Assembly: GCF_000315625.1 (NCBI RefSeq)
Contig: NW_005434539.1
Span: 60,394 to 124,393, forward strand
Direction: 5' to 3'
From: Guillardia theta CCMP2712
Lineage: Eukaryota > Cryptophyceae > Pyrenomonadales > Geminigeraceae
DNA length: 64,000 nucleotides
Positions 1-12,644 of this stretch are shown piece by piece. A model generated the notes under the pieces. That model had not been told where the DNA came from, did no database searches, and worked only from the letters and a program-made list of their open reading frames with translations. The position numbers were made by a program, and so were the translations under genes. The number at the start of each line of letters is the position of its first letter. Position 1 is the first letter of the stretch.

Positions 1-167
1 TTAATTCTCCTCATAATCGTGACGACCAATATGGACAAGGCGAGGAGAAGCAGGGAGAGATAGATGGATTGCGGCAGGCTCCGCTTTCAGGAGAAAGGCT
101 CTTCACACCTGAGTGGTTGGCTCTATTTATGCGGCTAACGGACGAAGACATTGAGCTAGGGTTCTGA
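1..167 (+). CDS. 3' end of an unknown protein-coding gene, cut by the window edge
   Basis: Frame 3 is open from the window start to a TGA at 165-167. It gives about 54 residues rich in Gln, Glu, Asp and Gly, ending in the amphipathic segment FTPEWLALFMRLTDEDIELGF without its last residue shown as a motif. The mixed charged and hydrophobic ending and the continuous frame suggest the last exon of a gene that begins to the left. I do not recognise the family. No acceptor site is visible inside the fragment, so it may be a longer exon. Confidence 0.45.
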   Translation, partial: NSPHNRDDQYGQGEEKQGEIDGLRQAPLSGERLFTPEWLALFMRLTDEDIELGF

Positions 168-379
168 TCGGTCAAGGGCACACAATTCGCTGATGGAGCC
201 GATTTAGATGAATGACAAGACGACCAATGGTTCCGAGTTCAACGAGTATCATAGTATATTTCAACTGCCGCAGTGAAGCCTTTCAAGTTTTTCAAACGGC
301 AAGCGCCCTTCAAGTGTTGTTTTCCATCTAAGATGATGAAGTTGAATGAATATTTTATTAGAAAATTTTCACAATCACT

Positions 380-1010
380 GACCTCAGAATCGGCCGGGCC
401 GGGATCCGCCGGCGGAGTCCAGCGGCCGCGATTGGCCCGGGCCCGCCAAGTCACAGTGGTGACTCGCCCGTAGTCGGACGGGTCAGTGTGTCCGCCCGGT
501 CACCAGTAGTACCGTAACCGTACTGTGCGGCGGCCAGGACAACGCGCCGCGGGCCCGGTTGACTCCGGCCGCGGCCCCGGCCGACTCGGCGGCGAGTCGG
601 ACTGCCAGTGCCAGGAGGAGTCCGGAGGCTACTGAGTGGTAGTTAGTCAGAGGCACGCGCGTGACGCGTGCCGCGGGCAGTTCACTGGCCGCGGGAGTCG
701 CCGGACCGACGGTCCGACGGCGGCGTCATACCGTACGGTAGTGTAACCGTGAACCGTGAACCGTGCCCCCCCCCCCCCCACACACACACACACCGTGCCG
801 GCCCGGGCGCGGGCCCGGCGGCGCCGGTGACTCACTCGGTTCAAACCAAGCCGGGCTCTGCCCTGAGTGTCGGACTGCTGGGCCCCGCCCCCCGGGCCCC
901 CGCCGTAGCCGGGACTCACTGTCAGTGACTCGGGACCTGGACTCCCGAGACGGTCCGATCGGTCCGATCGGCCGAGTACTCGGCTCAAACTCCCGTTCGT
1001 ACTTGTTCAC
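380..1010. repeat. GC island 1
   Basis: Intergenic block made almost entirely of short GC-rich, palindrome-like words (CCGGCC, GGCCCGG, CGGTCCGATCGG) mixed with ACTCAGTGA-type and GTACCGTA-type words. It holds a homopolymer C run followed by CA repeats near 766-793. Open frames here are spurious, being low-complexity Arg, Pro and Gly. The borders with the surrounding balanced-composition DNA are abrupt. No gene is seen in it. Confidence 0.7.
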
Positions 1011-2144
1011 CCCAAACTTAACTGATACCTTCACTTAACTCCGTAGTAAGTTTTGAGAGCAGAAGTACCGAAACAATTATAGTCAATGACTTTGATACTA
1101 CCATGATTGATGCACCCCCTGGTACTGGTTTCACTACCAGGTTCTAGAACAACTACCATGATCCAAAATGTAGGGGTGGGTATGAAAAATGATAATCTAA
1201 AAAAGGTGGGGGTCGTCGAATCTGGAAGTTCTGTAAACAAATCATGCCAAGAGATGAAATTTACCGAATCATGCTATAGTAAATTATGGCAGAGTCAGGA
1301 CCCTTTGATTCACAAACAAAATCGTCCGACCAAGTGCCATTAAATATTGAAAAAGGGGGTAGGGTGAATGACAAGGAGGGGAGTAGCAGGGTAGGGGCCT
1401 TTGGGATAGGGGTTACAAATCAACTATGGGGTTGGGGTGGATAAATTGTGGGTGGTCCAATGGGGAAAGCGTTGACAATAAAGGGTAGGGTAGTAAGGTT
1501 GTAGGGGGTAGGGGGTAGTGCTGCTCGAGCTGAGGCCATGGGTGACGTCTGAAAGGGAGTGAAGTGAGCGGGGATGAGGCCACTTTATTGAGGCATGGAG
1601 GGCAGCGACAGAGAATACAGATTCTTCTATTGGGGTACTAATGTAAATGGACAATGTGTTGAGGTCCGCCCTTGGAGGACGGGGGACGGGTTAACATGCG
1701 GGGGGAAATATGGAGGAACCCACGAGAACGCATGCGTGCAAGGGAGGGAGAGGAGGGAGGGGAGGGAGGGGAGAACAGAGAAATTTCTGTGCTCTCATGG
1801 GATATTCTGACTGTTGTCCATGCGCTCAATGGTTGTAATGGATGGAACAAGTCTTTGCATACAAACGAATTGATAACGAATGAAGCGTGGAGTGGCGAGG
1901 GGCAGTTTCGGGAGCTAGGAGGTAGCGAGCAGGGCTGTAATGATAACAAGTTAAATGCATGGTGGAAAATAGTCTAGAATCGCACCAAGCAAGGGCAAGC
2001 TCAGGATGATCGCAGGGGAATCAGAAGAATTTGAGTTCATGACGAAATGGTGGCCGTTTTATTAACCAGTCTTCCTTCTGCACAAGCGCGCACTCCTAAC
2101 TTGTTTGTTGTTTCAGACATTTCTCTTCAAAATCTCACATAGCC
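1011..2144. other. Intergenic DNA upstream of SERP1, no gene recognised
   Basis: Contains a G-rich tract (separate entry) and purine-rich GGGAGG runs near 1740-1775. The stretch just before the SERP1 start has a T-rich run ending in TTTCAG at about 2111-2116. That looks like a splice acceptor, so a 5'-UTR intron is likely. I see no family-like protein in any frame. Confidence 0.4.
1335..1530 (+). repeat. G-rich GGGGTAGGG-type tract
   Basis: Strand-asymmetric run of G3-G5 blocks separated by TA, AT or A (for example GGGGGTAGGGGGTAGTG near 1505-1520). The same type of tract recurs at about 12041-12620, 26300-26560 and 30590-30970, each time close to a GC island. It could form G-quadruplexes. 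No coding signal is seen. Confidence 0.55.
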
Positions 2145-2570
2145 ATGTCTGGATCAAGGAAAGGAAGTCTCAAGCAGAAGAGTGAACGCTTTGACTCGAA
2201 CATCAACAAGCGGGGGAATGTGAAGCTCTGTAAGTGCCTGATTGTTTTGTTTACAAACTCCCATACGAGCCCCCCCCCCCCCTGTGTCGATTTTTTGCCT
2301 CCCTGTCTGGTAGAAATGATTCAGCCGTCTCTCTACCACTTCGTTTGTGATCCTTGCAGAAGCTGGTATGTTCATATCTGACCTGAGTTGCTTGTCAGCC
2401 TCCAAGAAGGAGAAGCAGTTCACTGTCGGACCGGTGAGAAAGCTCTTGCGCCCTCCTCTTTGTCTCATCCTCTCCTTCAGATTGTACTTGCCTTCTTCTT
2501 GTTTGTGGTCGTCGGATCCTCGCTCCTTCAGATCATCCGTCAAGCTCAGAGCGGTCAGATGGAGGGATAA
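2145..2570 (+). CDS. SERP1: SERP1/RAMP4-family stress-associated ER protein
   Basis: Three exons: 2145-2229, 2399-2433, 2481-2570, giving 69 residues, close to the usual length of about 66. The N-terminus is a basic cytosolic segment with the family motif NKRGNV. Exon 2 supplies SKKEKQFTVGP. Exon 3 is a single C-terminal membrane anchor with AFFLFVVVGSSLLQIIRQ. In animals and fungi (RAMP4, yeast Ysy6) this tail-anchored protein binds the Sec61 translocon and stabilises membrane proteins under stress. Introns are 169 and 47 nt with GT-AG ends and phases that join exactly. The gene is convergent with the coiled-coil gene at 2791. Identification is by motif and length. Function here is inferred from the family. 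Confidence 0.9.
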
Positions 2571-2790
2571 AGTGATGTGAAATCTCGATAGGTCACAGTC
2601 CCAAGTGAATGAAACAAACCATGAATGAGCAAGAGCGATAGGGAAACAGGGAAATGACGAGGAACCAAGAAGAGGAGGGTCAAGGAGCGAGATCACGGAT
2701 GTGAAGGCGTTGTTTGTGAGGTTTGAGTGGAGAGAGGGAGTGCACCTATGTTGTCGTAGGCGAGTCAGGTCAAGATGCGCCGAGTTTCTT

Positions 2791-5576
2791 TCATTCTGAT
2801 GACTGCACGTTGAGATGCAGAAGAAGTTTGACGCTCTGCCTTCCCCGATCCTCCAGCGTCACCTCAACTCTCCCTCCTCTACTCTGCCGCCACAGCCTCG
2901 AGGGAGTAGTGATAGTCTGCCCCATCATCTTGGGGATGCCTACTCGCCCTCCTCCTCTTGCCCGTCCCATCACACCGTGACAGGTCAGCATGACCTTGTC
3001 GTCATTAAGGCGCAGAGAGCTCGCCGCTTCCTGCCATGTCGCCGTGTGTTGACCCTGCGGCACGATGAGTAGGAGCAGGAGCCTTCACCTCCAGTTAGTT
3101 TCACCTGTGACTCCTCCACTCGCGTCATGCTCGTCTTCAGCGTCTCCGTCAGTGTAGCTGACCTGCTGGACATGGCAAAGATGGTGACTTGGAGGAGGGA
3201 AGGAGGCTCTTCGGACCGGATCACCACAGCTCGCAGGATAGACAGAGAGACAGCGGCCGAGTCAGGGCGATGAGAGCAGGGGAGGAAGAGAGTCCGAGCG
3301 GAGGACTGGAGCTCAGCAATCTCATGTCCAACAACGTCCATCCACTCAGCGAATCTCTTCCTGTGATACAGTGACTCCAGCCTCAGTTTGCACATCTCCT
3401 CCATAGTCTCCAGGTGCAGCCGAAGAGACGACACAGCTAGAGCGATCATGTCCTCCAGCTCTTCCTCTTCGTCCCGCTCTGCTGGATGGGTCTGGCCCTG
3501 CGAGGAGGAGATCTCCTCCAAGTCGAGGATGTGCAGCCCTGCTGCGATCTTCTTTTCGAGCACGCTTGTCGCATCTTTCAAGTTATCTGTTGGCCTTGCA
3601 GCCCTAGCTACCTGTCTCGGCTGCTTTTCTTGCAGCATGCTCGTGAACAGGTCCTTGAGCTCTCTATCCAACTCTGACAGCTGAGAGGAGAGCATGCGGG
3701 CTGCGGGTAACACCGACATGTCCTCTAACCCTCCGCTAGGTAGTCGCCTTACAGCAGCCATGGGAGTCACGAAACCTTCGCCCATGCCGCCACTTCCCCG
3801 TGAGCTCCTACCGCCCGCAAGCTTGTCGAGCCCTGACGAGATTGCGCAGCAGAGCTGCTGGCAGGAGCTTTGGAGCTCCGGGTGAAACTTGTCGAGTCTG
3901 AGGTCAGAGGAGGCGTTGAGGAGGAGGTCGAAGAAGGAGAAGCTGAAGCTCTTGCCTCCAGTCGTCGCCATCTCAATCCCGACACACAGCTGGTACAAGT
4001 CTGTAAGCAAGCCTCTCAACACCTCCATGCTCTCAGTCATGCCGACTTCGCTCGATCGGACATGCTGCTTGAAGTACCGATACGTCTCTTGCTTGACCTT
4101 GTCGAGCTCATGTCCCATGAAGTTCAGCTCTTTGAAGATCTCGAGCGTGAAGGGGAAGAGCAGAGTCTCCGACTGCTTCGCCTTGTCAAGCGTCACATAG
4201 ATTGACTCCAGCTGGGAGCGCAAGGACTTCACTTCCTCGTCGTGCTCTCGAATCATCTCTTGTATCCACTCTTGATCATCCTCTGGGTCAGCCGGGCACG
4301 TCGCCAAGAGGTGGGGGTTGGCGAGCTGAGAACTATGCTGCCTCTCATTTGACGAGGTTCTTCTGGCAAACTCCACCAGCTGGGCTGAGCGGTTGACGTC
4401 GAAGCAATGCTCCATCCTCGACACGTCATCAACAGCCTTGACGTGCAGCTTCAGACACTCTTCTGACTTCTGCTTGACCTTGAAGCTCAAGAACTTGTTC
4501 TCGTGCACTGAAGTGCTCAGGGCATGCTCGATGCTCTGGTTTCTTTCTTGCAGCTGCAAAGTTGCTGACTGCACCTGCAGCAGACTGCTCTCCACACCGG
4601 CAAGTTTCTCTTCAGCACTTCTCAGCTCGTCGCTGAGTTGATAAAACACCCGGTCATTCTCCCACTTATTTACAAACAGCCTTCGCTCCATCGACTTGTT
4701 CTCTGATTGGAACTTGTCCATGTTGGATGAGTTCTGAGCAGAGAGTTCTTCTAACTCTGCTGTCATCTGGTAGATAGCGCTGGATGCCTCCTCCAAGTCT
4801 TCAGACAGTCGGCTTGTTTCTATCCGGCTCTCGAGCAGCTTCTGCCGCAGAGTTTTGTTCTCCGCTTGCAAGCTCTGATTCCTCTGCTGCGTCTCGTCCA
4901 GCTCCTCCAGCAGCTGGCACTCCTTTTGGCTAGCGTAGTAGAGATCTTGCTTCAGCCTCCACACCTGATCCTCGTACATGGACGTCAACTCGTTCTTCTC
5001 GACAATGAAGTTCAGCTCCATCTCTCTCGTGAACTCCAACAGCTCTCGCTCCAAGGCCATCATGTCCTGCTTCGCCCGGTCCGCCATTATCTCACAAGCT
5101 CTCTTCACCTCATCCGAGGTCTTGTTGCCGTTCCCGTAAGGATCCCTCCCCCCGTCACTCGCGTCGAAGCTTTCGCTGTTCGCCTCCTCCACGCTGATTG
5201 AGTTTCTTGCTCGCAGCGCCTCCTCTATCGATGATCGTGACGGCGACGTCTTGCTGATCAGCTCATGCCACAACCCCAGCTCCCCCTCCGCGCTCCCCCG
5301 CCCATCTTCCAACATGTGCGAGCGATTGCGCGAGCGCTCGGGGGTGCGGAGGATCTCGAACTTCTGGGAGAAGCACTCGCTTACAAGAGGCTCCTGTGCT
5401 CTGACGGCTGTCGACGCGTCCGGCGACTCCAAATCAACACTTGAAAGCAAGTCTGAGGACCCGAGGCCGTCAACAGTTAGTGTGAGATGACTGAAATGCT
5501 GGTCAAGAGTCTCATCTAGCGTCTCCCCCGTATCAGCATCTTCTTGCTCAATCGCTCTCTCGTCGCTCTCCTCCAT
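2791..5576 (-). CDS. Large coiled-coil protein, family unknown
   Basis: Exon 1 is 5576-3105 (824 codons) and exon 2 is 3054-2791. They are joined across a 50-nt GT-AG intron (3055-3104) that contains a CTAAC branch-like motif, and together give about 911 residues. Reading through the intron instead gives an 863-residue form with a different tail. The first 130 residues are acidic and Ser-rich. About residues 130-480 show heptad-rich coiled coil (Glu, Leu, Gln and Lys), with shorter helical stretches to the end. There is no ATPase, kinesin or SMC head and no zinc motif, so I cannot assign a function. A structural, cytoskeletal or centrosomal scaffold would fit the composition but is only inference. 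It lies downstream of and co-directional with the myosin gene. Confidence 0.8.
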
Positions 5577-6095
5577 TGCAACTAGGGGCAGCTGGACGCT
5601 ACTACAACCACTGGTCGTACATCCATGTACTGATTCAGTTTGGTTCTAGCTGTCAAGGTCGGTAACAACCAATGTGAGGAGCAACAGGAGCTGGTCAAGG
5701 TCGCATGAAACAAGAGGCGGTCGGCAGCTGGTCCACCTCGTCTCCTCTCTCCTCTTCCCATCCTCCTCCCGCCATCTTCATCACCTTAGTGAGATATTCC
5801 TCCATGCCCGAGTTTCCGTCCGGCACGCAAGGACCTACTAGACCTACACGAGGCTGCGCCGAGCCTGCATCTCATTGACACTGAAGTAGCCGCCGGGCGG
5901 CCGTACGGTCGTGACAGCAGTGCCCACACTAGCAGAGGTCAGACGAGAACTGATGGGTCAAGCAGATCAAGGGAGTGAAAGAAATCATGTGGTGCAATTT
6001 AGTTCAGATTCATATCTTTTCAACAAGACGTGAACTCTAGAGCCGGAATCAGTTAGTTTGGCACAAGACGAGAAGCTCACTGGAGCTACGCTAGC
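5577..6095. other. Intergenic region between myosin stop and coiled-coil gene start
   Basis: About 520 bp between two minus-strand genes. It must hold the coiled-coil gene promoter and the myosin 3' UTR. Composition is mixed, with no GC island, no repeat and no recognisable RNA gene. Confidence 0.5.
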
Positions 6096-9000
6096 TCAGC
6101 ACATGAACCCTCCCGAGTCGTCGCGGCCATCAGGCCCAGGCATTCCGCCCGCGCCACCTCGACCAGCTGGAACTTTGTACATGTTGGCCGGAGACATGGG
6201 CCCCTTCTGTCCAGGAGGCATCTGTTGCTGCTGCATCGGGCGACCGCCCGGTGCCTGGTGAGGCTGTGCACGACCAGCCTGCAAGCGAAGACAGTTAAAA
6301 CCAAACCTGGAAAGGAACATAGCAAGAGGAGGAACAAGGGAGGACAAGAAGGAATCACCTGATTATAAACCTTGTCAGAGATGTTGGGGCGACCCTGGCT
6401 CTCGTGAAGCGAAGGAGTGAACACCTGATTTGCGCCGAGGGTGGTCGGGTTGGCATCCGACGGGCCATGCTTGTCATGGGAGGAGTGGTTGGCAATCAAC
6501 CTCTGTGGCTGTCGAGATGCCTCAGAGCAAGCCTTGGTCAGGTGAAGGTTCCAGTCGAACTTGTCGTATTTGATAATGAAGTTGTTGGATCGCGCCACGT
6601 CCATGAGCTCCTCCTTCATTCCTTCCGGCATGAATGAAGCATAGTAGGCCTACAGACATGTCAGGATCCCTAAGCATGCCGCATCAACTCTCTTACAAGG
6701 ATCTCCTGCTTATTGAAGCCGAAGTCATCTTTGTACCACTTGAAGATCTTTGGCAGGACGACTTCGCACACTCTTCGCCCCGAGCCCGAGAAGGACGCAG
6801 CCTGCTGCATGCGGAGGCGGTTCTTGGGGGCATTGGTTGTCAAATATTCTATCGCAGCCTGTTGCAAGGTTAGGAGTCTTCGTTAAGACAAGGGCATTTA
6901 GTTTCACCTGCTGCAAGTCTTCATCCAGTGTCTCAGGCTGGTAAATGCGAATTCTGGGGGAGGATGCACACCCCAAAGATAACGCAAAATGTACACGAGG
7001 CTCAGGTGCCCGGCTCTTGTCCGATTTCTTCGGAAACTTTGCGCGAAGAACTCTACAAAACAATCGTTCCTGCCCAACCCATTAGCAGACAACCAACAGA
7101 TGATTGAGCGGAATACCTCGATTTCCGCCAACGAATAGTTGTAAGCAGCAATCATGTATTGGTTGTCGCGAGTGAAGGGAATCTTCTGAGACTTGAAGTC
7201 TGTGTTGTCCACGCTTCCTCTCACCACATGAGCATGCAAAACCATCAAGTTGTAGGCATTGAGGAAGAAGGCAAGGAGCTGTATTCTGCTTAGATCGTTG
7301 ATATTCACCAACTGCAATTCAGCAGCAGCAGCGGTAAAGTTGTTCAATTCCTCCGAATCCTTCAGATCGTATCCAGGGCGGTTACTCAAGCTCAACCTGA
7401 GATTGAGCATCGTGTACAGAAGCTCTGAAACCACCAGGAGAGGTTCTCGAGCATTCTGGAACCAGATTGATCTGCAGTTCAATAGAGGGCCTTCCTTCTC
7501 ATCTTCGTGGAACCTGAACAAAGCGTTGGGATCCTCGAGGGGCTTTGTGAGAGAGCCCGTAACTTGTCTGAAGACTCCGACTGCAAGAAGTTTCTGCCCC
7601 AACAGAAGTGCAACGGACCTCGAGAGTTGCTGGTTCTTCTCCTTCTCAGCTTCGGAACCAAAGAGAGCACGAGCCGCATGCCCTCGCAACCATTCAATTG
7701 CAGCTTGTCCACGAAAAGTATTCGGATGAACTTTCAAGAAAGACTTGTGGTCTTTGATCATCACTGCCTGCCTGATGGCCGAAGCCAAAAGATCAACATG
7801 AAACAAGAGGGCTTCCGTGATGCCTTCGGCGTGAACCTAACAACAGTTCAGTAACACTCGTCGTAACACGAGAGATGAAATGAAAAACACCTGGATGCGA
7901 ATACAAAGTGGGGAAACAGGCGGAACGTCGTCGGGCGCAGTGAGAGCTTGGTTCCTTTTGTTGTCAGCCGGAGTGATGGCGAGGTCCTCAGGAGTGTCTG
8001 AGGGCTCATCCTTCCCTTCGTCTTCGATGTATCCTTCGACATCCTGGGCATCGCCTTCGCCCTCATCTGATCCTTCATCCTCAAGCCCTTCCAAGACTGC
8101 AGCTCTGGAGTTGGCAGCAACCTTCAAGTAAAGATCAGCCTACCAGCACGTACAGCCTCACAAGATTGTACCTGACTGGCTTTCTGAGCTGCAGCTTGAC
8201 GCTGGGTCGCGGCATCAGCTGCTTGCTGACAGACCGATCACTGAAGACGAGGACAAGAAGAAAGATCATACTTGCTGTTGAAGCTCAGCTGCTGCACTTT
8301 TGCGTGCTTCTTCTTCCCGTCGTCGTTTCTCCTCTTCTTCGCGTCTCTTTTTCTCCTGCAAACGCACAGCCTACAGACATATGTCGTCATCCAGAGCAAA
8401 CAAGCAGATCAGAAAAAGGCAAACTGACCTGCACCATCTTTGAATACTTGGCACGCGTGAAGGAGCAACGAATAAAACCCTGTAGGCGCACGACAGAAAG
8501 ATATCTTCTACGCATTTCTCGCTTGTGAGCAAGCTCAAGCCTTGCCAAAAACCTGTTCCCAGCTTAGTATGTGTGAAGCGGAAATGCCATGAGATACCTG
8601 CGGCCAGCACTCTGAAGAATAACAGCCTTGCCACCAAGAAGTCGTGCGCGTTCTTTCTCCATCAAATCCACGGCTTCTCTTTTCAAGAGGATCATAGTCT
8701 TGCCCAAACGGTATTGCTTGGGTGCAAGCTTCATGTGCTGGACCATTGCCAAGCACTGCTGTTTGCTGTCGCCCATCTTGCAAGCTTCGGGACAGATCAC
8801 AGCGAATGTTCCAACAAAGTCATGATGTACAAAACGAGCTGGATAGCTTTCCCTCGCCATTCTTACAGCTTCAATGACACCACCACATCTCAGCTGTTCG
8901 ATGGCCTTTTGGTCATTGAACAAACTCGCTTTCTTCTCAGCGTTCGGATTCACACAACGGACGAAGTGAGGATCAGCTGCATTGATCGCTTCCATCAGCG

Positions 9001-11182
9001 AGGATAGGTCGGTCTTGAATGTGGCAGAAACAGATTTGTACGCAACACTGCCACCTCCGCCTCCTCCCTTTCGTCCTGGTTTCATCGAAGCAGCTGCTGC
9101 CTCCGCAGCTGAGTTGTCGAAAATCTGCTCAAAGAACTTTGACGAGGAAGTCTGAAGCATCTGAACGAGGTCAACGGCAAGGATGTCCTTATTTTTCTCA
9201 CAGAAACCATCAATATCATACGCTACTGAACCAGCATAGTGGTTCACAATAAAACTGCGATTGTTTTTCTTAGGGTCAGCAAAATGGCCATTAGATTTGA
9301 TTTGCGGGGTCTGAATGAGCTTCTGCAAGAAGGTGGCATCATCTCCCTTGGGCATGATACAGACGTCATCAAGACAAGCCTGTACACCCCAGCCTTTCGC
9401 CTCAATGAGATCAACACAGCCACTGTTGTCAACAAAATCCGATTCCACCAACTCAATGCCTTCCTTGGCATACAACTGGCGCTCAAGCATGAAGTTGTAG
9501 TGGTTGAAGTGCAGCTGCAGTTTTTCGTTCGCATAGTTGATGCAGAACTGTTCAAAATGATTGCTCTCAAATACCTCGAATCCGAAAATATCCAAAACGG
9601 AAACTTGCATCGTAACAGTATTGGTCTTCAATTTCAAGGCCGTGTTGACGCATTTTACAATGTAGTCGAAAAGTTTCGAGTACAGGGCTTTAGCCAAAGC
9701 GTCACGGCATTGATTTGCTTTTTCAGCTGTTTCTGGCTTCATCATAACGTCTGTTCCAGCTGTGATCATCCTTTCACAAATAGCTTTCTTCACAGCGTTG
9801 GGATCAACCCTCAGCAGTTGCGAAACAGCTTGCAAGTGACGATCAGTCTCCATAACAGCGTTACCATCCGAATTTTCAGAAATCCTTAGATTCCCAACAT
9901 GAAGAACCACTGAAACTGCTGCGAAAATATTTTGCTGACTTGCTGCATCAAATCCAATGAAGTGCAATGCTTGCTTCGTCCTGTCAAAGCTCTTGGTGTC
10001 ATCAATACCAGAAGCTGTCAGACATGTCTTGGAATAATTGAAATTGGTTGCCTCAGCAAGGCCGAGATCCTTCAACATCTTTTGCTGTGAAGATGCACCG
10101 CAAACTTGGTAAAAAATATGGTAGTTCCTCTCACCCGCTGTTTGATGGATAACCCTAGCCTTTTCAAGCAAATATGTTTTGATCTCAGCTCCAGCAATCG
10201 TGCCTTTGCGATCGAAATGGACATTGATCCATTTGCCAAAACGACTGGAGTTGTCGTTTCTCAAAGTTTTGGCATTTCCGAAAGCCTCCAATACTGGGTT
10301 GGTAAGCATGACCTGTTGTTCGATGGATGCAGAAGCACCCGTGCGGTTTTCGCCAACTGCTGTCAAAACTTGAAGCACAAACTTGGTACTTTCGGTTTTG
10401 CCAGAACCAGACTCTCCAGAGATGAGAATACACTGATTTTTCCTGTCTCCAACAAGGGATCTGTGCAATCGGGATGAGCAAAGCAGATCACGAGAATAGA
10501 CAATACCGATATGATTTGGCTGCAATGTCGAAAATGTGAGGTGCTTTCGTTCGACCTGCCTTGTATGCTTCCATGACATTAATGTTGTAGATGTCCACCT
10601 AGCGACAATCCTTCAGTTGCAATCATTCAAGGAAAGGACTCTTACTTGTCTCCAAGGATTCACAGCGATCAAAATGGGCCCAGTGTATGAATAAACATGG
10701 CCTGACAAGCAAACAAGTTTGAACGGAGTCGATAATCTGAGACCAATCAATAACCTTGCCAATAGCGAACGCGGAGGGAGTGCAGGATGTTCGGCTCGTC
10801 AAGATGAGGAAGCGTAAGAAAGTCATCTGCTGCTTCCACTGCACTAGGGTTTCGATAACAAAACTGAATCTGCGACATGGGAATTTCAGAACGCGTGAAA
10901 CCTGGTTTAGGTTCGAGTGGTCTTTCACCTGCTTTCTTGGGAAAGATTTCACTTGACCGTTGGACAAGCGAAGCGTCAATTGTGTATCATTACTGTCCGT
11001 CACCTACATCGCAAGGCTCGTGACTGCTATGACTCCACGTCGAAAAAGTTACCTCGCATTCCTCCCAATAGGCATCTTTGAAAGAAACCCATCCTCGAGA
11101 TGACTCTGAACTGTACCTGCGATTACGGGACATTCAGCCATCCATGCAACACATGTGAAGGAGAGAATACTCACAGAGACAT
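6096..11182 (-). CDS. Myosin heavy chain fused to DEP and DUF547 domains
   Basis: Sixteen exons, all joining in phase: 11182-11175, 11116-11053, 11003-10929, 10869-10755, 10701-10646, 10598-10507, 10460-8598, 8552-8429, 8370-8272, 8225-8172, 8121-7891, 7836-7117, 7069-6908, 6858-6697, 6649-6359, 6278-6096, giving 1432 residues. Residues 1-60 form a short N-terminal SH3-like part. The motor follows, with P-loop GESGSGKT at 152-159, switch I NDNSSRFGK at 205-213, and switch II DIFGFEVF. At 745-800 are about two IQ-type light-chain sites, then a Glu/Arg helix and an acidic linker (851-927). About residues 940-1040 match a DEP domain (HPNTFRGQAAIEWLRGH). About 1085-1225 match DUF547 (LLAFFLNAYNLMVLHA, FALSLGC, RIRIYQPETL). 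The tail is Gly/Pro/Gln-rich. An actin motor is certain. A membrane or G-protein adaptor role for DEP is family knowledge, and the cargo is unknown. The 8-nt first coding exon is the least certain part. Confidence 0.9.
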
Positions 11183-12040
11183 GGTTTACAAGGACGCAGC
11201 CGAAAGCGTCTCAGCGTAATCAATGTTTCCGCCAACTTGCTGTCAACTTCCATACCAGTCAGGCTTTCGCAACAGATTTTCATCGCAGTGGGCAATAAGG
11301 AATTAGAAACTAAACAAGGTTCTGATCAGGCGCTTCATGATATCGTATCAGAGTAGTCAACCCTAATGCGATCCATGAGATCAAACAGTAGCATCATTCT
11401 TTTGGAACAAAGAAGGACTTGCACAAATCTATCTCAACGAGCTTTGCTATTCAGGAGCAAACAGCAAAGATGAAGAAACCAGCCAAGCCATAGCTATCCA
11501 TCATTAATTGTCTCCAAAGACTTGCTTGTGTTGGACTTCTGGGGTTCTATCAAACACTCGTTGCTTAAAGCTACAAATTTTCAAATCACAGATGGGACAC
11601 AAACCAGTTATGGAGTATCTACAGCTGGTTTCGTGTCTCGCACACATCCACCAAGCACCAAACTTTGAAGCAGAGATTATCACTATATATCATATCCTTC
11701 TCGTTCTTCCTCCAGCTCCTCCTCCTCCGTCATCCTCCCGTCTCCCCATCGATTTCATCAGCCTTCCCGCGGCCGCGGCGGAAGGACGGAGAGGACGCGT
11801 CGAGGTGGCAGAGCCTGTGCCTGACGGGTGGGGTACTGAAGGGGAAATTTAGGGGTAGGGGTACTATGTTACCTGCAAAGATGGCTGACCAGAACACAAA
11901 AGCTGGGGTAGTGGGGACAGAGGGGGGAGGTGAGTGAGAATAGAAAGGGAGAGAAAGAGGGTATACCATAATTTACTATATGTCTATACGAGAAAATTCA
12001 CATCTATATGGATCAGAAAACCGAAGTGGCTCTTGATCCG
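11183..12040. other. Upstream region of the myosin gene, no gene recognised
   Basis: Mixed-composition DNA with short open frames but no family-like protein. It includes a CTCCTCCTCC pyrimidine stretch near 11715 and the first G-rich motif (AAATTTAGGGGTAGGGG) near 11848, which also occurs in reverse complement near 30800. It should hold the myosin promoter and 5' UTR. Confidence 0.4.
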
Positions 12041-12620
12041 TAAAAGTTTGGGAAAGTGGGTAGGGGGTACCTCAAATTCAAATTTTGGTTGTCGAAGATT
12101 CCCGGTGGGGGTCCCCTACCCCATCAGGTTGACTCAAACATCGCACTGACAAAAGTACCGGTACTGCAGACCACCCCACGTGGTTTTTCAATATCGACAC
12201 CAGGTAGTGCACAACTAGGGGGTACCCTACGGATTACCCACCCCCGTACAACCGAAATATGTTTGTACCCATGTGCTCTAGGAATTATGTGGGGATCTCC
12301 CAGGGTGGGGTCCTCGCAAATTGGAAAGTCTGCCGTTGGAAAGGGGGTGGAGAGATGGAAAACCCAAAAGGGGGCAGCGCTGGGGTTATGATCTGGGGGG
12401 TAGTCAAAGGGACAAACTACAACTATGGGGTGGTGAATTACCGGGGTGGTCTGCGTATTGGATCTCACACCAGGGGTGGGTTCATATGCAATCTGCAACT
12501 TTAGCGTTGGGGGGGTGGGAATACAGGGGACAAGAGGGATGGAGGAATGGGTAGGTAGTGTGGTGTGAGGGTACGACGGTAGAAGGGAGGGGTGGTAGTT
12601 TGGATAGGTGGGGGTGATTG
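12041..12620 (+). repeat. G-rich GGGGTAGGG/GGGGTACC-type tract
   Basis: About 580 bp dominated on the plus strand by G3-G6 blocks with TAC, AAA or TGG spacers, with occasional C-rich patches. It lies immediately left of module fragment A and GC island 2. No coding exon is supported. Confidence 0.5.
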
Positions 12621-12644
12621 AACCAGATGGGTAGGGTGTGGTTT

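Noticed and set aside
668-1038. Arg/Pro-rich frames in GC islands (also 13165-13398, 23962-24387, 25817-26251, 61071-61471)
   Set aside because: They are open only because GC-rich words lack stop codons. Composition follows the word content and there is no motif or splice signal pattern.
3870-4205. Plus-strand frames opposite the coiled-coil gene
   Set aside because: They are antisense readings of heptad-rich coding sequence, with no introns or homology.
12041-12620. Telomere-like sequence
   Set aside because: G blocks are irregular, there is no constant 6-8 nt unit, and genes continue on both sides.
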